Below, piece by piece: positions 8,669 through 19,200 of a stretch of DNA of 64,000 bases. The DNA lies in NCBI GenBank assembly GCA_004564215.1, contig CP024846.1, positions 2,803,501 to 2,867,500 of the forward strand. The letters run 5' to 3'. How positions within the stretch are numbered: the stretch's first letter is position 1; each line of letters begins with the position of its first letter. A program made the translations under genes and the position numbers. The DNA is from Beijerinckiaceae bacterium. GTDB taxonomy: Bacteria; Pseudomonadota; Alphaproteobacteria; Rhizobiales; Beijerinckiaceae. The notes below the pieces were generated by a model. The model did no database searches. It worked only from the letters and a program-made list of their open reading frames with translations, and was not told where the DNA came from.

Positions 8669-10122
8669 GCGAAGTTGCCACCGATGAAACCATATGGACA
8701 AGTCTTGGACTTGTGTCGCCGCTGGACGCGCGGGTGAGCGGAACTCTGCCACGCGGTGGCGCGACGGGAATTTCAATCGATACCCGCACGCTGAAAAAGG
8801 GGGATCTCTTTTTTGCAATCAACGGGGTCGGTTCGGACGGCCATGATTACGTCGAGGCGGCATTTGCCAAGGGTGCCCTTGCCGCGGTTGTCGATGAGGC
8901 CCATTCCGGAGCCCTGTCTTCGCTCGGGCCACTCTACGTTGTCCATGAGGTTCTCCCCGCGCTCGAACGGCTTGGGCTCGCCGCCCGCGATCGTTCGTCG
9001 GCCCGTATCGTCGCTGTGACCGGTTCGGTCGGCAAGACCTCGACCAAGGAGGCCTTGCGGCTGGTGCTTGGGCAAGCGGGGCCAACGCATGCCTCGGTCG
9101 CTTCCTATAATAATCATTGGGGAGTGCCGCTCACTTTAGCGCGGATGCCGAAGAGCACAAGGTTCGGTGTTTTTGAAATCGGCATGAACCATAAGGGCGA
9201 AATCCTGCCCCTCGTTGGGATGGTGCGGCCGCATATTGCCATCATCACGACGGTTGCTCCCGTTCATCTCGAATATTTCGAAAGCATCGACGACATAGCC
9301 GACGCCAAGGCCGAGATTTTCTCGGGTCTCGAGCCTGGGGGTGTCGCGATCCTGCATCGTGATATCCCCCAGTACGAGCGCCTCCTTGCGCATGCCAAGG
9401 CTTCAAGCGCTGGCTATGTCGCAAGCTTCGGCGAATATTCGGGTGCCGACGCCAAATTGGTGAGCGTGAAGCTTGCCGCCGATCATTCCATCGTCAAGGC
9501 GGAAGTCTGCGGCCGTTTGCTGACCTATCGTATCGGCGCGGCGGGACGCCACCTTGCGGTGAATTCGCTCGCGGTTTTGCTTGCTGCGAAAGCTCTCGGC
9601 GTCGATCTCGAAGCGGCCGCTGCCGCGCTCGCGTCTTTCTCGGCGCAGCCGGGGCGGGGCGAACGGCTACAGCTCTCCACCGAGGACGGCCCGTATACAC
9701 TCATTGACGAAAGCTATAACGCAAACCCCGCGTCCATGCGCGCAGCCGTCGCTTTGGTCGGCGCCCTTCCTTTGCCGGGAAAGGGACGCCGCATTGCAAT
9801 CCTCGGCGACATGCTTGAACTTGGAGAAAATGGCGGCACGATGCACGCGGAACTTGCCGATGAACTTGCGGCCCATCACATCGATCTCGTCTTTGCGGCC
9901 GGCCCTTTGATGAAACACCTCTACGATGCCTTGCCCCAAAAATTAAAAGGGGCGTGGCGTGACCACGCCAGTGACCTTGTGCCGATTGTCGGCGCGGCGG
10001 TTCAAAGCGGCGACATGGTGATCGTCAAGGGCTCTAATGGCATTCGAATGCGCGCGATCGTCGATGCTCTCAAGCAAAACGCCGGTACCGGTCACCCGGC
10101 GCAAACCGGTCAGGAAGGTTGA
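8665..10122 (+). CDS. murF: UDP-MurNAc-pentapeptide synthetase MurF
   Basis: A 485-residue Mur ligase that attaches D-Ala-D-Ala to the UDP-MurNAc tripeptide. It shows the N-terminal substrate domain with [17 protein letters not shown], the P-loop [16 protein letters not shown], the ATPase-domain segment [15 protein letters not shown], and [14 protein letters not shown] with GDMLELGE in the C-terminal half, all family hallmarks. It overlaps murE by 4 bases (ATGA) and its stop is one base from mraY. The D-Ala-D-Ala it uses comes from the ddl gene of the same cluster. Confidence 0.95.
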   Translation: MSEVATDETIWTSLGLVSPLDARVSGTLPRGGATGISIDTRTLKKGDLFFAINGVGSDGHDYVEAAFAKGALAAVVDEAHSGALSSLGPLYVVHEVLPALERLGLAARDRSSARIVAVTGSVGKTSTKEALRLVLGQAGPTHASVASYNNHWGVPLTLARMPKSTRFGVFEIGMNHKGEILPLVGMVRPHIAIITTVAPVHLEYFESIDDIADAKAEIFSGLEPGGVAILHRDIPQYERLLAHAKASSAGYVASFGEYSGADAKLVSVKLAADHSIVKAEVCGRLLTYRIGAAGRHLAVNSLAVLLAAKALGVDLEAAAAALASFSAQPGRGERLQLSTEDGPYTLIDESYNANPASMRAAVALVGALPLPGKGRRIAILGDMLELGENGGTMHAELADELAAHHIDLVFAAGPLMKHLYDALPQKLKGAWRDHASDLVPIVGAAVQSGDMVIVKGSNGIRMRAIVDALKQNAGTGHPAQTGQEG

Positions 10123-10123
10123 G

Positions 10124-11206
10124 ATGCTAACTTGGCTAGCCGAATTTTCGAGCATCTTTAGCCCCTTCAACCTGTTTCGCTATATTACCTTCCGCACCGC
10201 CGGCGCCACGGCGACGGCTTTGTTCTTCGTTTTCTTTTTCGGGCCGTCGATCATTTCCGCCCTGCGCCTCAAACAAGGCAAGGGCCAGCCTATTCGCGAC
10301 GATGGACCGAAGTCGCATATTCTGACCAAGACCGGGACGCCGACCATGGGCGGCTTGATGATCTTGTCGGGCCTCATCGTCTCCACCTTGCTTTGGGCGA
10401 ATCTCCGTAATCATTTTGTGTGGATCGTGCTTCTGGTCACGACCGGGTTCGGCGCCATCGGCTTTTACGATGATCTTCTGAAGGTGACGAAACAGACTCA
10501 TAAGGGGTTCTCCGGCCGGCGCCGGCTGGGCTTGGAAGTGGCGATCGGGGTGATTGCCTGCGCCGCGATGATGAAGCTTGGGACGCCCCACACGACTGCC
10601 TTGGCGTTTCCAGCCGTCAACGGGTTTGTCGCCGATCTCGGGATTTTCTTTCTGGCTTTCGGGGCGTTCGTGATCGTTTCCGCCGGCAATGCGGTCAATC
10701 TCACCGATGGCTTGGATGGGCTTGCGATCGTGCCCGTGATGATCGCGGGGGCGGCGTTTGGGATCATCGCCTATCTCGCCGGCAACGCGATATTTTCAAC
10801 CTACCTCGGAATTAACTTTGTCCCTGGCGCAGGCGAACTCGCGGTCGTTTGCGGGGCGCTGATCGGCGCAGGTCTTGGGTTCCTATGGTTCAATGCGCCG
10901 CCCGCGCAAATTTTTATGGGCGATACGGGTTCGCTCGCACTCGGCGGGGCGCTTGGCACGATTGCCGTCGCCGTCAAGCACGAGATCGTGCTTGCCATTG
11001 TCGGCGGTCTTTTCGTTCTCGAAACCTTATCGGTCATCGTCCAAGTGGTTTCGTTCAAGCTGACCGGCAAGCGCGTTTTTAAAATGGCGCCGATCCATCA
11101 TCATTTCGAGCAGTTGGGTTGGTCCGAGCCACAAGTCGTGGTTCGGTTTTGGATCATTGCTTTCATTCTCGCTTTGATTGGCCTCTCGACCTTGAAACTG
11201 AGGTGA
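10124..11206 (+). CDS. mraY: Phospho-MurNAc-pentapeptide translocase MraY
   Basis: A 360-residue polytopic membrane enzyme that transfers phospho-MurNAc-pentapeptide to undecaprenyl phosphate to make lipid I. About ten hydrophobic spans are visible. Signature segments are [16 protein letters not shown] (early cytoplasmic loop), [15 protein letters not shown] (catalytic Asp-Asp), [26 protein letters not shown] and MAPIHHHFE near the C-terminus. The ATG at 10124 follows CAGGAAGG in the end of murF. The stop overlaps the first base of murD (TGATG). Confidence 0.96.
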   Translation: MLTWLAEFSSIFSPFNLFRYITFRTAGATATALFFVFFFGPSIISALRLKQGKGQPIRDDGPKSHILTKTGTPTMGGLMILSGLIVSTLLWANLRNHFVWIVLLVTTGFGAIGFYDDLLKVTKQTHKGFSGRRRLGLEVAIGVIACAAMMKLGTPHTTALAFPAVNGFVADLGIFFLAFGAFVIVSAGNAVNLTDGLDGLAIVPVMIAGAAFGIIAYLAGNAIFSTYLGINFVPGAGELAVVCGALIGAGLGFLWFNAPPAQIFMGDTGSLALGGALGTIAVAVKHEIVLAIVGGLFVLETLSVIVQVVSFKLTGKRVFKMAPIHHHFEQLGWSEPQVVVRFWIIAFILALIGLSTLKLR

Positions 11207-12603
11207 TGATGACACCCGTCACTTGCTGCCAGGGCAAGCATCTTGCCGTCTTCGGACTCGGCGGTTCTGGCTTCATCACCGCACAGGCGCTCGTCGCGGG
11301 CGGCGCGCGCGTATCGGTCTGGGACGACAATGAACATGCGCGGGAAAAGGCTCGCGCGGCCGGTCTCCGGATTGAAAATCTTGCTCTTGCAGACTGGCGA
11401 AATTTTGCTCTGCTGGTTCTGGCTCCTGGCGTACCATTGACGCATCCGGCGCCGCATTGGACCGTTTTGAAGGCCAGGGAAGCCGGGATCGAGATCGTCG
11501 GCGACATTGAATTATTCTGCCGGGAGCGGAATAAGATCGCGCCCGGCGCGCCGTTCGTTGCCATCACCGGCACCAATGGAAAATCGACGACGACCGCGCT
11601 CATCGCGCATCTCTTTCGGAATTTCGGTTTTGCGGTTCAGGTGGGAGGCAATATTGGGACACCCATCCTGGCGCTGCCGCCGCCCTCGCCCGAAAATGTG
11701 CATGTGATCGAATGTTCTTCGTTTCAGATCGATCTTGCGCCCTCGCTCAATCCCTCCGTCGGCGTGCTTTTGAATGTTACGCCCGATCATTTGGATCGGC
11801 ATGGCACGATGGAAAATTACGCGGCGATCAAGGCACGGCTGGTACAGAAGGCGGATCGGGCGGTCGTCGGACTCGACGACGACATTTCAAGCGCAATCGC
11901 CGGTGAACTCCTCCGGGCCGGCCGCAAGACGACATGCATCTCGGTCACGCGGACCGACATCGAGGACGGCATTGTTCTCGACGGCACGCTGCTCCTGCGC
12001 CGGGACGGGGGCCACGCGTCACCGATCGCCGATCTTGCCGGGATTAGCTCGCTGCGCGGCACGCACAATGGGCAGAATGCCGCCGCCGCCGCCGCGGCGC
12101 TGGGGTCGCACGCGCACGATCTCGATCGTTTGAAGAAAGGTTTGCGGAGCTTTCCGGGGCTTCCGCATCGCCTGGAGGAGGTCGGCCGGCAGGGGAAGGT
12201 ACTCTTTATTAACGATTCGAAGGCCACCAATGCTGATGCTGCCGAAAAGGCGCTGCTTTCATTCGACAAGGTTTTTTGGATTCTGGGCGGACGGGCGAAA
12301 AAGGGCGGCATCGACTCGCTGCGGTCCTTATTTCCTAAGGTGGTCAAAGCCTATTTGATTGGCGAGGCGAGCGAGCTGTTTGCGCAAACGATCGGAAACG
12401 CGTTCCCTTACGAGGTCTGCGAAACGCTGGAAGTCGCGGTTCCGCGTGCCGCGAGCGATGCCATGGCCAGTGGTATCGCGGATCCGGTGGTTCTGCTTTC
12501 GCCTGCCTGCGCTTCGTTCGACCAGTTCCCTGATTTCGAGAAGCGCGGCGATCGCTATCGCGAACTGGTCCAGGCTTTGCCGGGCGTAGAAAAACTGGGC
12601 TGA
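11206..12603 (+). CDS. murD: UDP-MurNAc-L-Ala:D-Glu ligase MurD
   Basis: A 465-residue cytoplasmic Mur ligase adding D-glutamate to UDP-MurNAc-L-Ala. The N-terminal Rossmann-like domain begins [17 protein letters not shown], the P-loop is [14 protein letters not shown], the central domain has [13 protein letters not shown], and the C-terminal domain has [16 protein letters not shown] and [10 protein letters not shown], all diagnostic. It starts with ATGATG at 11206 or 11209; the first overlaps the mraY stop by one base. Confidence 0.95.
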   Translation: MMTPVTCCQGKHLAVFGLGGSGFITAQALVAGGARVSVWDDNEHAREKARAAGLRIENLALADWRNFALLVLAPGVPLTHPAPHWTVLKAREAGIEIVGDIELFCRERNKIAPGAPFVAITGTNGKSTTTALIAHLFRNFGFAVQVGGNIGTPILALPPPSPENVHVIECSSFQIDLAPSLNPSVGVLLNVTPDHLDRHGTMENYAAIKARLVQKADRAVVGLDDDISSAIAGELLRAGRKTTCISVTRTDIEDGIVLDGTLLLRRDGGHASPIADLAGISSLRGTHNGQNAAAAAAALGSHAHDLDRLKKGLRSFPGLPHRLEEVGRQGKVLFINDSKATNADAAEKALLSFDKVFWILGGRAKKGGIDSLRSLFPKVVKAYLIGEASELFAQTIGNAFPYEVCETLEVAVPRAASDAMASGIADPVVLLSPACASFDQFPDFEKRGDRYRELVQALPGVEKLG

Positions 12604-12614
12604 GGAGATCCGAA

Positions 12615-13757
12615 ATGGTATCGCGCGCGGAACGTTCGGCCCCGGCCAATTGGTGGTGGACCATCGACCGTTGGCTGCTGGCGTCGGTCGGCTCGCTGAT
12701 GGTTCTCGGCCTTGTGTTGACGATGGCCGGCAGCCCGCCGGTCGCCGAACGGCTCGGCCTTTCGACCTTCCACTTCGTCCATCGCCAAGTGCTGTATCTC
12801 TTGCCGTCGATTGTGGTTCTCGTCGCCGCCTCTTTTCTTTCCCCGCGGCAAGTCCGCCGCGTTGCGCTCTTGGTGTTTTTGGTGTCGATGACGTTGATCA
12901 TCGTCGCGCTTCTTTACGGTCACGAAGTCAAAGGCTCGCGCCGCTGGATTTTTGGTCTCCAGCCTTCCGAGTTTTTGAAGCCGGCTTTCGTTATTCTTGT
13001 AGCCTGGGCCTTTTCGGAGGGCGGTCAGCGACGTGACCTTCCGGGAAATATCATCGCCGGCCTGCTCTTGCCGATCACAATTATCCCCTTGATTCTACAA
13101 CCTGATTTCGGTCAGACGATGCTTGTCTCGCTGGTCTGGGCCGCGCTGTTCTTTATGTCCGGGGTGCATTGGTTTTGGATCGCGGGCATCGGGGGGGCGG
13201 GGTTCGGTGCCGCCTTGATCGCCTATCAATATGTGTCGCACGTGCGTGCGCGCGTCCTTAAATTCATCGATCCCGGGGCGGGCGGCGGCATGATCGATAC
13301 GTTTCAGGTCGATACCGCGCTCGACAGCTTTCTATCGGGCGGTTGGTTCGGCAAGGGACCGGGCGAAGGGACGATTAAGCGCATCCTTCCCGACGCCCAT
13401 ACCGATTTCATTTTTGCGGTGACCGCCGAGGAATTCGGCGTGCTCGCTTGCCTTGTGATCGCTTCGATCTTCGCCTTTATCGTTTTGCGTGGCCTATTCG
13501 TGGCAGCGCGCCAGGAGGATCCGTTCTGCCGTTTCGCGGCGGCCGGATTGGTGATCCTTTTCGGCGTTCAAAGCGCGATCAACATGGCGGTCAATCTTCA
13601 TCTCATTCCAGCCAAGGGCATGACTTTGCCGTTTATCTCCTACGGCGGCTCGTCTCTTATCTCGCTGGCACTCGCGATTGGTTTTTTGATCGCGGTCCTG
13701 CGTAAACGACCAGCGTCCGAGGTTCTCGCAAAGTCCCAGGCGGAAGCCTATTCATGA
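12615..13757 (+). CDS. ftsW: Septal peptidoglycan glycosyltransferase FtsW (SEDS)
   Basis: A 380-residue SEDS-family membrane protein that polymerises lipid II at the septum with FtsI. About ten spans are visible. Family segments include EVKGSRRWIFGLQPSEFLKPAF split over the third and fourth spans, LQPDFGQTMLV, the periplasmic loop after SFLSGGWFGKGPGEG with HTDFIFAVTAEEFG, and NMAVNLHLIPAKGMTLPFISYGG at the C-terminal end. The start follows GAGGAGATCCG. It overlaps murG by 4 bases. Confidence 0.95.
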   Translation: MVSRAERSAPANWWWTIDRWLLASVGSLMVLGLVLTMAGSPPVAERLGLSTFHFVHRQVLYLLPSIVVLVAASFLSPRQVRRVALLVFLVSMTLIIVALLYGHEVKGSRRWIFGLQPSEFLKPAFVILVAWAFSEGGQRRDLPGNIIAGLLLPITIIPLILQPDFGQTMLVSLVWAALFFMSGVHWFWIAGIGGAGFGAALIAYQYVSHVRARVLKFIDPGAGGGMIDTFQVDTALDSFLSGGWFGKGPGEGTIKRILPDAHTDFIFAVTAEEFGVLACLVIASIFAFIVLRGLFVAARQEDPFCRFAAAGLVILFGVQSAINMAVNLHLIPAKGMTLPFISYGGSSLISLALAIGFLIAVLRKRPASEVLAKSQAEAYS

Positions 13758-14866
13758 GCAGCCGGCACCCGATCGTGGTCGCGGCGGGTGGCACCGGCGG
13801 ACATCTTTTTCCAGCGGCTGCCCTGAGCCATGCCCTTATGGCACGCGGTTTCGATGTCGAACTCATCACCGACGACCGGGCCGGCAAATATGATGGCGAT
13901 TTTCCCGCCCGTGCCGTTCATAGGGTTGCGGCGGCCACCCCGCGCGGCGGCGGCTTGGTTTCGCGGGCGCTGGCCGTGGCAACCCTTGTTCGGGGGACTT
14001 TCGCCGCCCGGCGGCTGGTGAAGGCAATCGCCCCTCGTGCGCTAATCGGCTTTGGCGGATACCCGACGGTTCCCCCTGTATTGGCGGCCACCCAGCTTCG
14101 TGTGCCAACGATCTTGCATGAAGGAAACGCCGTGATCGGCCGCGCCAACCGGTTTCTGGCAGGACGGGTCGATGCGATCGCCAAGGGCTTTGAACTCCTC
14201 GGCGGCCTGCCGGAGAAGATTGCGGCTAAGACGCATTTGACCGGCAATCCGGTCCGCCCGATGGTGATTGAGGCGGCCCGCATCGCTTTTCCCGATATTG
14301 CCGAGGGCAAGCTTCGAATCCTGATTACCGGCGGTTCGCAAGGCGCCAGAATCTTTTCCGATATCGTGCCAGCGGCGATCGAACTCATGCCGGCGGCCGC
14401 AAGACAAAAACTGATGATCACCCAGCAGGCCCGTGGGGAGGACCTCGACAGAGTGCGCGAAGCCTACCGCCACCTTGGCGTTGACGCCGAGGTCGCGCCG
14501 TTCTTTTTCGATCTGCCGCTGAGGATCGCGAAGGCTCATCTCGTCATAGCTCGAGCGGGAGCTTCGACGGTGGCCGAACTGTCGGTCATCGGACGCCCCG
14601 CGATTCTGGTGCCACTTCCGCATGCGCTCGACCAGGATCAGGCCGCCAATGCAAAGCAGTTTGCCGCAACCGGTGCCGCATTTGTTGTGGCGCAGAGCGT
14701 ATTTTCGCCGCAATGGCTGGCGACCACTCTCTTGGAGGTGCAAGGCGATATGGCCGGTCTCGCGCGCCGCGCCGTCGCGGCAAAGCGAGCCGGGATTACC
14801 GACGCCGCCGATCGATTGGCCGATCTTGTGCAAAGTCTCGTTGCTGCAAAGGAAAAGAATCGATGA
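13754..14866 (+). CDS. murG: Lipid II synthase, GlcNAc transferase MurG
   Basis: A 370-residue peripheral membrane glycosyltransferase (GT28) that adds GlcNAc to lipid I. The glycine-rich loop [15 protein letters not shown] (near residue 10), the acceptor loop [42 protein letters not shown] and the donor-binding [23 protein letters not shown] with the DQDQAANAK block are all present. Start and stop overlap ftsW and murC by 4 bases each (ATGA). Confidence 0.96.
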   Translation: MSSRHPIVVAAGGTGGHLFPAAALSHALMARGFDVELITDDRAGKYDGDFPARAVHRVAAATPRGGGLVSRALAVATLVRGTFAARRLVKAIAPRALIGFGGYPTVPPVLAATQLRVPTILHEGNAVIGRANRFLAGRVDAIAKGFELLGGLPEKIAAKTHLTGNPVRPMVIEAARIAFPDIAEGKLRILITGGSQGARIFSDIVPAAIELMPAAARQKLMITQQARGEDLDRVREAYRHLGVDAEVAPFFFDLPLRIAKAHLVIARAGASTVAELSVIGRPAILVPLPHALDQDQAANAKQFAATGAAFVVAQSVFSPQWLATTLLEVQGDMAGLARRAVAAKRAGITDAADRLADLVQSLVAAKEKNR

Positions 14867-16263
14867 AATTGCCGGCCGAGCTAGGCCCCATCCATTTTGT
14901 TGGAATTGGCGGCATAGGCATGTCCGGCATTGCCGAGGTTCTGCTGAATCTTGGCTATCGCGTGCAGGGTTCCGATACCTCCGAAAACGCCAATGTCGTG
15001 CGCCTGCGCAGCAAGGGCGCTCTGGTTAACATCGGCCATCACGCCGACAATCTGGGCGCCGCGCAGGTCGTCGTGGTCTCGACCGCGATCAAGCGCGACA
15101 ATCCCGAACTCATCGCCGCCCGAAAAAAGCGTCTGCCGGTGGTGCGCCGCGCGGAAATGCTCGCCGAGCTTATGCGGCTCAAACAATGTGTCGCCATTGC
15201 CGGAACGCATGGCAAGACAACCACGACCTCGCTCGTTGCGACTTTGCTGGAAGCCGGCAAATTCGACCCGACCGTCATCAACGGCGGAATCATCAACGCC
15301 TACGGAACCAACGCCCGGCTGGGTGCCGGCGACTGGATGGTGGTCGAGGCGGACGAAAGCGACGGCACCTTCCTGAAACTCCCCGCCGACATTGCTGTCG
15401 TCACCAATATCGACCCCGAACATCTCGATTATTTCAAGACATTCGATGCGATCAAGCAGGCATTCCGGGCCTTCGTCGAAAATATCCCTTTCTATGGCTT
15501 CGCGGTCATGTGCCTGGATCATCCCATCGTGCGAGAGCTTGCCGGTCAGATCGAGGACCGCAGGGTGATCACCTATGGGGAAGATCCCGAGGCCGATGTC
15601 CGATTGGTCGACATTGACTTGAGCAACGGCGTTTCGCGGTTCACGGTGGTTATTCGGGATCGCGAGACCGGGCGCAAAACGGCGCTCGAAAAAATAGTCA
15701 TGCCCATGCCCGGCCATCACAATGCGCTGAATGCGACCGCCGCCATCGCCGTCGCGCATCGGCTGGGCATGAGTGCCGACGTGATCAGGAAGGCGCTCGG
15801 AGGATTTGGCGGCGTCAATCGCCGCTTTACGCGGACCGGCGACTGGAACGGCGCGCTTATTTTCGATGATTACGGTCATCATCCGGTCGAGATCGCCGCG
15901 GTTCTGCGGGCCGCGCGCGCCTCCACCAAGGCCCATGTTATCGCCGTCGTTCAGCCCCATCGCTATACACGGCTCCACTCGCTTTTCGATGAATTCGCCA
16001 ATGCGTTCAACGATGCCGACACGGTGATCATTGCCGATGTCTATTCGGCGGGCGAAGCGCCGATCGAAGGCGCCGATCGCGATTCTCTGGTTGCCGCTTT
16101 GAAGAAGCGGGGACATGGTCATGCGCTCGGTCTGAAGCGGCCGGAGGATCTGCCTGTCCTCATCCGTTCGCTCGCAAAGCCCGGCGACTACATCGTTTTT
16201 CTTGGCGCTGGCAATATTACCCAATGGGCGCATGCGCTGCCGGGCCAGCTCGCGGCGGCATAG
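14863..16263 (+). CDS. murC: UDP-MurNAc:L-alanine ligase MurC
   Basis: A 466-residue Mur ligase that starts the stem peptide. The N-terminal domain has [17 protein letters not shown], the P-loop is [15 protein letters not shown], the middle has [13 protein letters not shown] and [10 protein letters not shown], and the C-terminal domain has [14 protein letters not shown] and VVQPHRYTR. Length is normal. The ATG at 14863 overlaps the murG stop; a longer open frame upstream is just the out-of-frame murG end. Confidence 0.96.
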   Translation: MKLPAELGPIHFVGIGGIGMSGIAEVLLNLGYRVQGSDTSENANVVRLRSKGALVNIGHHADNLGAAQVVVVSTAIKRDNPELIAARKKRLPVVRRAEMLAELMRLKQCVAIAGTHGKTTTTSLVATLLEAGKFDPTVINGGIINAYGTNARLGAGDWMVVEADESDGTFLKLPADIAVVTNIDPEHLDYFKTFDAIKQAFRAFVENIPFYGFAVMCLDHPIVRELAGQIEDRRVITYGEDPEADVRLVDIDLSNGVSRFTVVIRDRETGRKTALEKIVMPMPGHHNALNATAAIAVAHRLGMSADVIRKALGGFGGVNRRFTRTGDWNGALIFDDYGHHPVEIAAVLRAARASTKAHVIAVVQPHRYTRLHSLFDEFANAFNDADTVIIADVYSAGEAPIEGADRDSLVAALKKRGHGHALGLKRPEDLPVLIRSLAKPGDYIVFLGAGNITQWAHALPGQLAAA

Positions 16264-16276
16264 GAGCACGGGTTCC

Positions 16277-17230
16277 ATGCTGCCGTCCGCAACGGACAGG
16301 GATCGCTTCCTGCTCCTTCCCGACATCACGCCAAAACTTCGCGAGCAAATGCCCGATCTGCGAGGAAGGCTCGCCGGCAATGTCGCGATGGCGGGGCTCT
16401 CGTGGTTCAAGACAGGCGGCCCGGCGCAAGCCTTGTTTGAACCTGCCGACGAGAACGATCTCGCCTATTTCCTCAGCCGGCTCGATTCCGAAATTCCGAG
16501 TCTGGTGCTGGGCGCGGGCTCCAATATTCTGGTGCGTGACGGTGGCGTCGAGGGTGTCGTCATCCGCCTCGCCAAGGGTTTTCAGGACATCGCCGTCGCT
16601 GGTCTGCGGGTGACGGCGGGGACCGGCGTGCCCGATGTGAAACTGGCTTCGGCCGCCGCCAAGGCGGGGATCGCCGGACTGTCTTTTTATCGGGGCATCC
16701 CTGGCTCGGTCGGCGGCGCGCTGCGGATGAATGCCGGCGCTTATGGATCAGAGACGAAAAATGTCCTCGTCTCCTGCCGGGGCGTGGATCGCAAGGGCGA
16801 ACTCCTTGAATGGTCCAACGCCGACATGGGGTTTACCTATCGCCATTGCGGCGTGGCGGAAGACGTCATTTTCACGCGGGCGACTTTTGCGGGGCAAGCC
16901 GGCGATCCCCAAGCGATCCTGGCGGAAATGGCGGACATCACGCGAGCCCGTTCGGAAACCCAGCCCGTCAACACCCGCACCGGCGGCTCGACCTTTAAAA
17001 ACCCGCCGGGCCAAAAGGCTTGGGAATTGGTCGATAAGGCCGGTTGCCGGGGTTTTTCGATCGGCGACGCCCAGGTCTCGGAACTGCATTGCAATTTTTT
17101 GATCAATCGGGGGCATGCCACCGCAGCCGATATCGAAACGCTGGGAGAGACGGTTCGAGCCCGCGTTCTGGAGACGAGCGGCATCGCACTCGAATGGGAA
17201 ATCCTGCGGGTGGGACGCGCGTCGTGCTGA
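16277..17230 (+). CDS. murB: UDP-N-acetylenolpyruvoylglucosamine reductase MurB
   Basis: A 317-residue FAD enzyme that reduces UDP-GlcNAc-enolpyruvate to UDP-MurNAc with NADPH. The FAD-binding block LGAGSNILVRDGGVEGVVI, the segment FYRGIPGSVGGALRMNAGAY, the substrate-site YRHCG stretch and GGSTFKNPPGQKAWELVDKAG are visible; the last contains the catalytic Ser of the family. The ATG at 16277 (15 bases after the murC stop, behind TAGGAGCACGG) fits the family length. A 100-base gap to ddl follows. Confidence 0.94.
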   Translation: MLPSATDRDRFLLLPDITPKLREQMPDLRGRLAGNVAMAGLSWFKTGGPAQALFEPADENDLAYFLSRLDSEIPSLVLGAGSNILVRDGGVEGVVIRLAKGFQDIAVAGLRVTAGTGVPDVKLASAAAKAGIAGLSFYRGIPGSVGGALRMNAGAYGSETKNVLVSCRGVDRKGELLEWSNADMGFTYRHCGVAEDVIFTRATFAGQAGDPQAILAEMADITRARSETQPVNTRTGGSTFKNPPGQKAWELVDKAGCRGFSIGDAQVSELHCNFLINRGHATAADIETLGETVRARVLETSGIALEWEILRVGRASC

Positions 17231-17332
17231 AATTGAAACGCGGTGGTGTTTCCTTGGGTTTCCTTGAACCTATTGTCTTCAAAGAGAACCGAACCTCGAA
17301 TTAAGCCTCACCAAACGAAGTGGACCGTAAAT

Positions 17333-18256
17333 ATGACCAAACACGTCGCCGTGCTCATGGGCGGCCTTTCGGCGGAGCGCGACGTGTCGCTGCGCTCGGG
17401 CGAGGCCTGCGCCAAAGCTCTCGAGGCCTTGGGTTTTGCCGTGACCCGGGTCGATGTCGACCGGAAGATTGCCGAAACACTGGCAAAACTTCGCCCCGAT
17501 GTCGCCTTCAACGCCCTGCACGGGCGCTTCGGCGAGGACGGAATCATGCAGGGCATTTTGGAAATGCTGCGGATTCCCTACACCCATTCAGGGGTGCTCG
17601 CCTCGGCATTGGCGATGCAAAAGGACCGCGCCAGGGATCTTTTTCGCGCGGCTGGGATTCCCGTGGCCGAAGGGGTTACGGTCGATCGGCTGACTGCTTC
17701 CAAGAAACATGTCATGCCGCCTCCCTACGTCATCAAGCCTGTTAAGGAAGGATCTTCCGTCGGCATTCTGATCGTCCGGGAGGATCAAGCCCACCCTCCA
17801 CAGGAATTAACGCGGGATGATTGGGAGCATGGTGATCTGCTCCTTATCGAACGCTTTATTCCCGGACGAGAGCTAACCTGCGCTGTGATCGGCGACAAAG
17901 CCTATGACGTCATAGAGATACGCGCGGCCGACGGCGGCTGGTACGATTATAATGCAAAATACGCAAAGGGAGGCTCGATCCACGTCCTTCCGGCAAAACT
18001 TAAAGAAATTATTTACCAAAATGTTCAAGAATTGGCCCTAGTGGCGCATAGGGCGCTCGGCTGTCGCGGCGTGAGCCGGACTGATTTCCGGTACGATGAT
18101 TCACCCACGGGAGCGGGGGAGCTCGTCGTTTTGGAGGTCAATACCCAACCGGGGATGACCGAGACCTCGCTTGTGCCCGAAATCGCGGCCTATGCTGGCC
18201 TCAAATTCGGTGAGCTTGTTCGATGGATGGTCGAGGACGCCTCCTGCGATCGGTAA
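17333..18256 (+). CDS. ddl: D-alanine:D-alanine ligase
   Basis: A 307-residue ATP-grasp enzyme that makes the D-Ala-D-Ala used by MurF. Visible are VAVLMGGLSAERDVSLRSG at the N-terminus, FNALHGRFGEDGIMQGILE, the serine of YTHSGVLASALAMQKD, the ATP-grasp stretch PYVIKPVKEGSSVGI and the metal-binding end VLEVNTQPGMTETSL. These fit the DdlB family. The chosen ATG is the one directly before the conserved N-terminus. Confidence 0.95.
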   Translation: MTKHVAVLMGGLSAERDVSLRSGEACAKALEALGFAVTRVDVDRKIAETLAKLRPDVAFNALHGRFGEDGIMQGILEMLRIPYTHSGVLASALAMQKDRARDLFRAAGIPVAEGVTVDRLTASKKHVMPPPYVIKPVKEGSSVGILIVREDQAHPPQELTRDDWEHGDLLLIERFIPGRELTCAVIGDKAYDVIEIRAADGGWYDYNAKYAKGGSIHVLPAKLKEIIYQNVQELALVAHRALGCRGVSRTDFRYDDSPTGAGELVVLEVNTQPGMTETSLVPEIAAYAGLKFGELVRWMVEDASCDR

Positions 18257-18267
18257 AAGTCGGGGAC

Positions 18268-19200
18268 ATGGGTTTCGCGCCGGCGGCTTTGGCCTATGCC
18301 GGCGCGCTGCGCGTGCCGGACCGGGACTCTGTGCGATCAAAAAACTATCCGCCCCTGCGCCAGCCCCGGCGGGGTTTGCGGCGCCGGATTCTCAACCGGT
18401 TGGCAGGCCCGGGGACCGGTATTTGTTTTTCGTTCGTGATTTTTTTGATCGTGGGTGCCTATGGAATTGTGAAAGGCGGCCACTACGAGGCTTTTGTCGC
18501 GTCCGAAGGGCATCCGGCCGAGGTGATTGCCAAAGCGCTCGGTTTTTCGATCAAGGCGGTGACGATCGCGGGCGAAAGTGAAATCAAGGAGCAGGATATT
18601 CTTGCGATCGCCGGGGTCGGTCCCCGCAATTCGCTCCTGTTCCTCGATGTTGCGAAAATCAGGGAGCGGCTGAAACAGCTGCCGCTCGTCAAGGAAGCCG
18701 CGATCACCAAACTTTATCCGGATCGGCTGCTGATCGAAATCGAGGAGCGCCAGCCGTTTGCCCTTTGGCAAAGCGGCGGCGTCGTCCAGATCGTCGCCGC
18801 CGACGGGGTTCCGATCGCCCATATGCGCGACCAGCGATTCATTCATCTTCCGCTCGTCGTGGGCGCCGGAGCCAACGAGCGGCTTCCCCAATATTTGGCG
18901 CTCCTGGACGCGGCCGGAGACCTGCGGGAGCGGATCGTGGCCGGCTTGCTGGTCGCCCGGCGCCATTGGACCCTCAAAACCACCAATGGAATCGACATTC
19001 TCTTGCCGGAAACAGATCCGGAGGGGGCGCTTGCCAGACTCTTGGAACTGCAACGCGCGTCGCATGTCCTCGACAAGGATCTTCTGTCGGTCGATCTTCG
19101 TCAGCCGGGCCGCATGGTCGCGCGCCTCTCCGAGGAAGCTGCCGCCGAACGCAATGAAACAATGGCCCATAAGGGCAAGGCAAAAGGCGGCCGCACATGA
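18268..19200 (+). CDS. ftsQ: Cell division protein FtsQ
   Basis: A 310-residue bitopic division protein. After a basic cytoplasmic tail (QPRRGLRRRI) there is one span at about 47-66 (GICFSFVIFLIVGAYGIV), a POTRA domain (about 80-160, with SIKAVTIAGESEIKEQDIL and YPDRLLIEIEERQPFALWQ) and the FtsQ-specific beta domain. It links FtsL/FtsB to the divisome. The ATG at 18268 sits behind GTCGGGGAC; an in-frame ATG at 18223 inside ddl would add 15 residues and cannot be excluded. Confidence 0.92.
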   Translation: MGFAPAALAYAGALRVPDRDSVRSKNYPPLRQPRRGLRRRILNRLAGPGTGICFSFVIFLIVGAYGIVKGGHYEAFVASEGHPAEVIAKALGFSIKAVTIAGESEIKEQDILAIAGVGPRNSLLFLDVAKIRERLKQLPLVKEAAITKLYPDRLLIEIEERQPFALWQSGGVVQIVAADGVPIAHMRDQRFIHLPLVVGAGANERLPQYLALLDAAGDLRERIVAGLLVARRHWTLKTTNGIDILLPETDPEGALARLLELQRASHVLDKDLLSVDLRQPGRMVARLSEEAAAERNETMAHKGKAKGGRT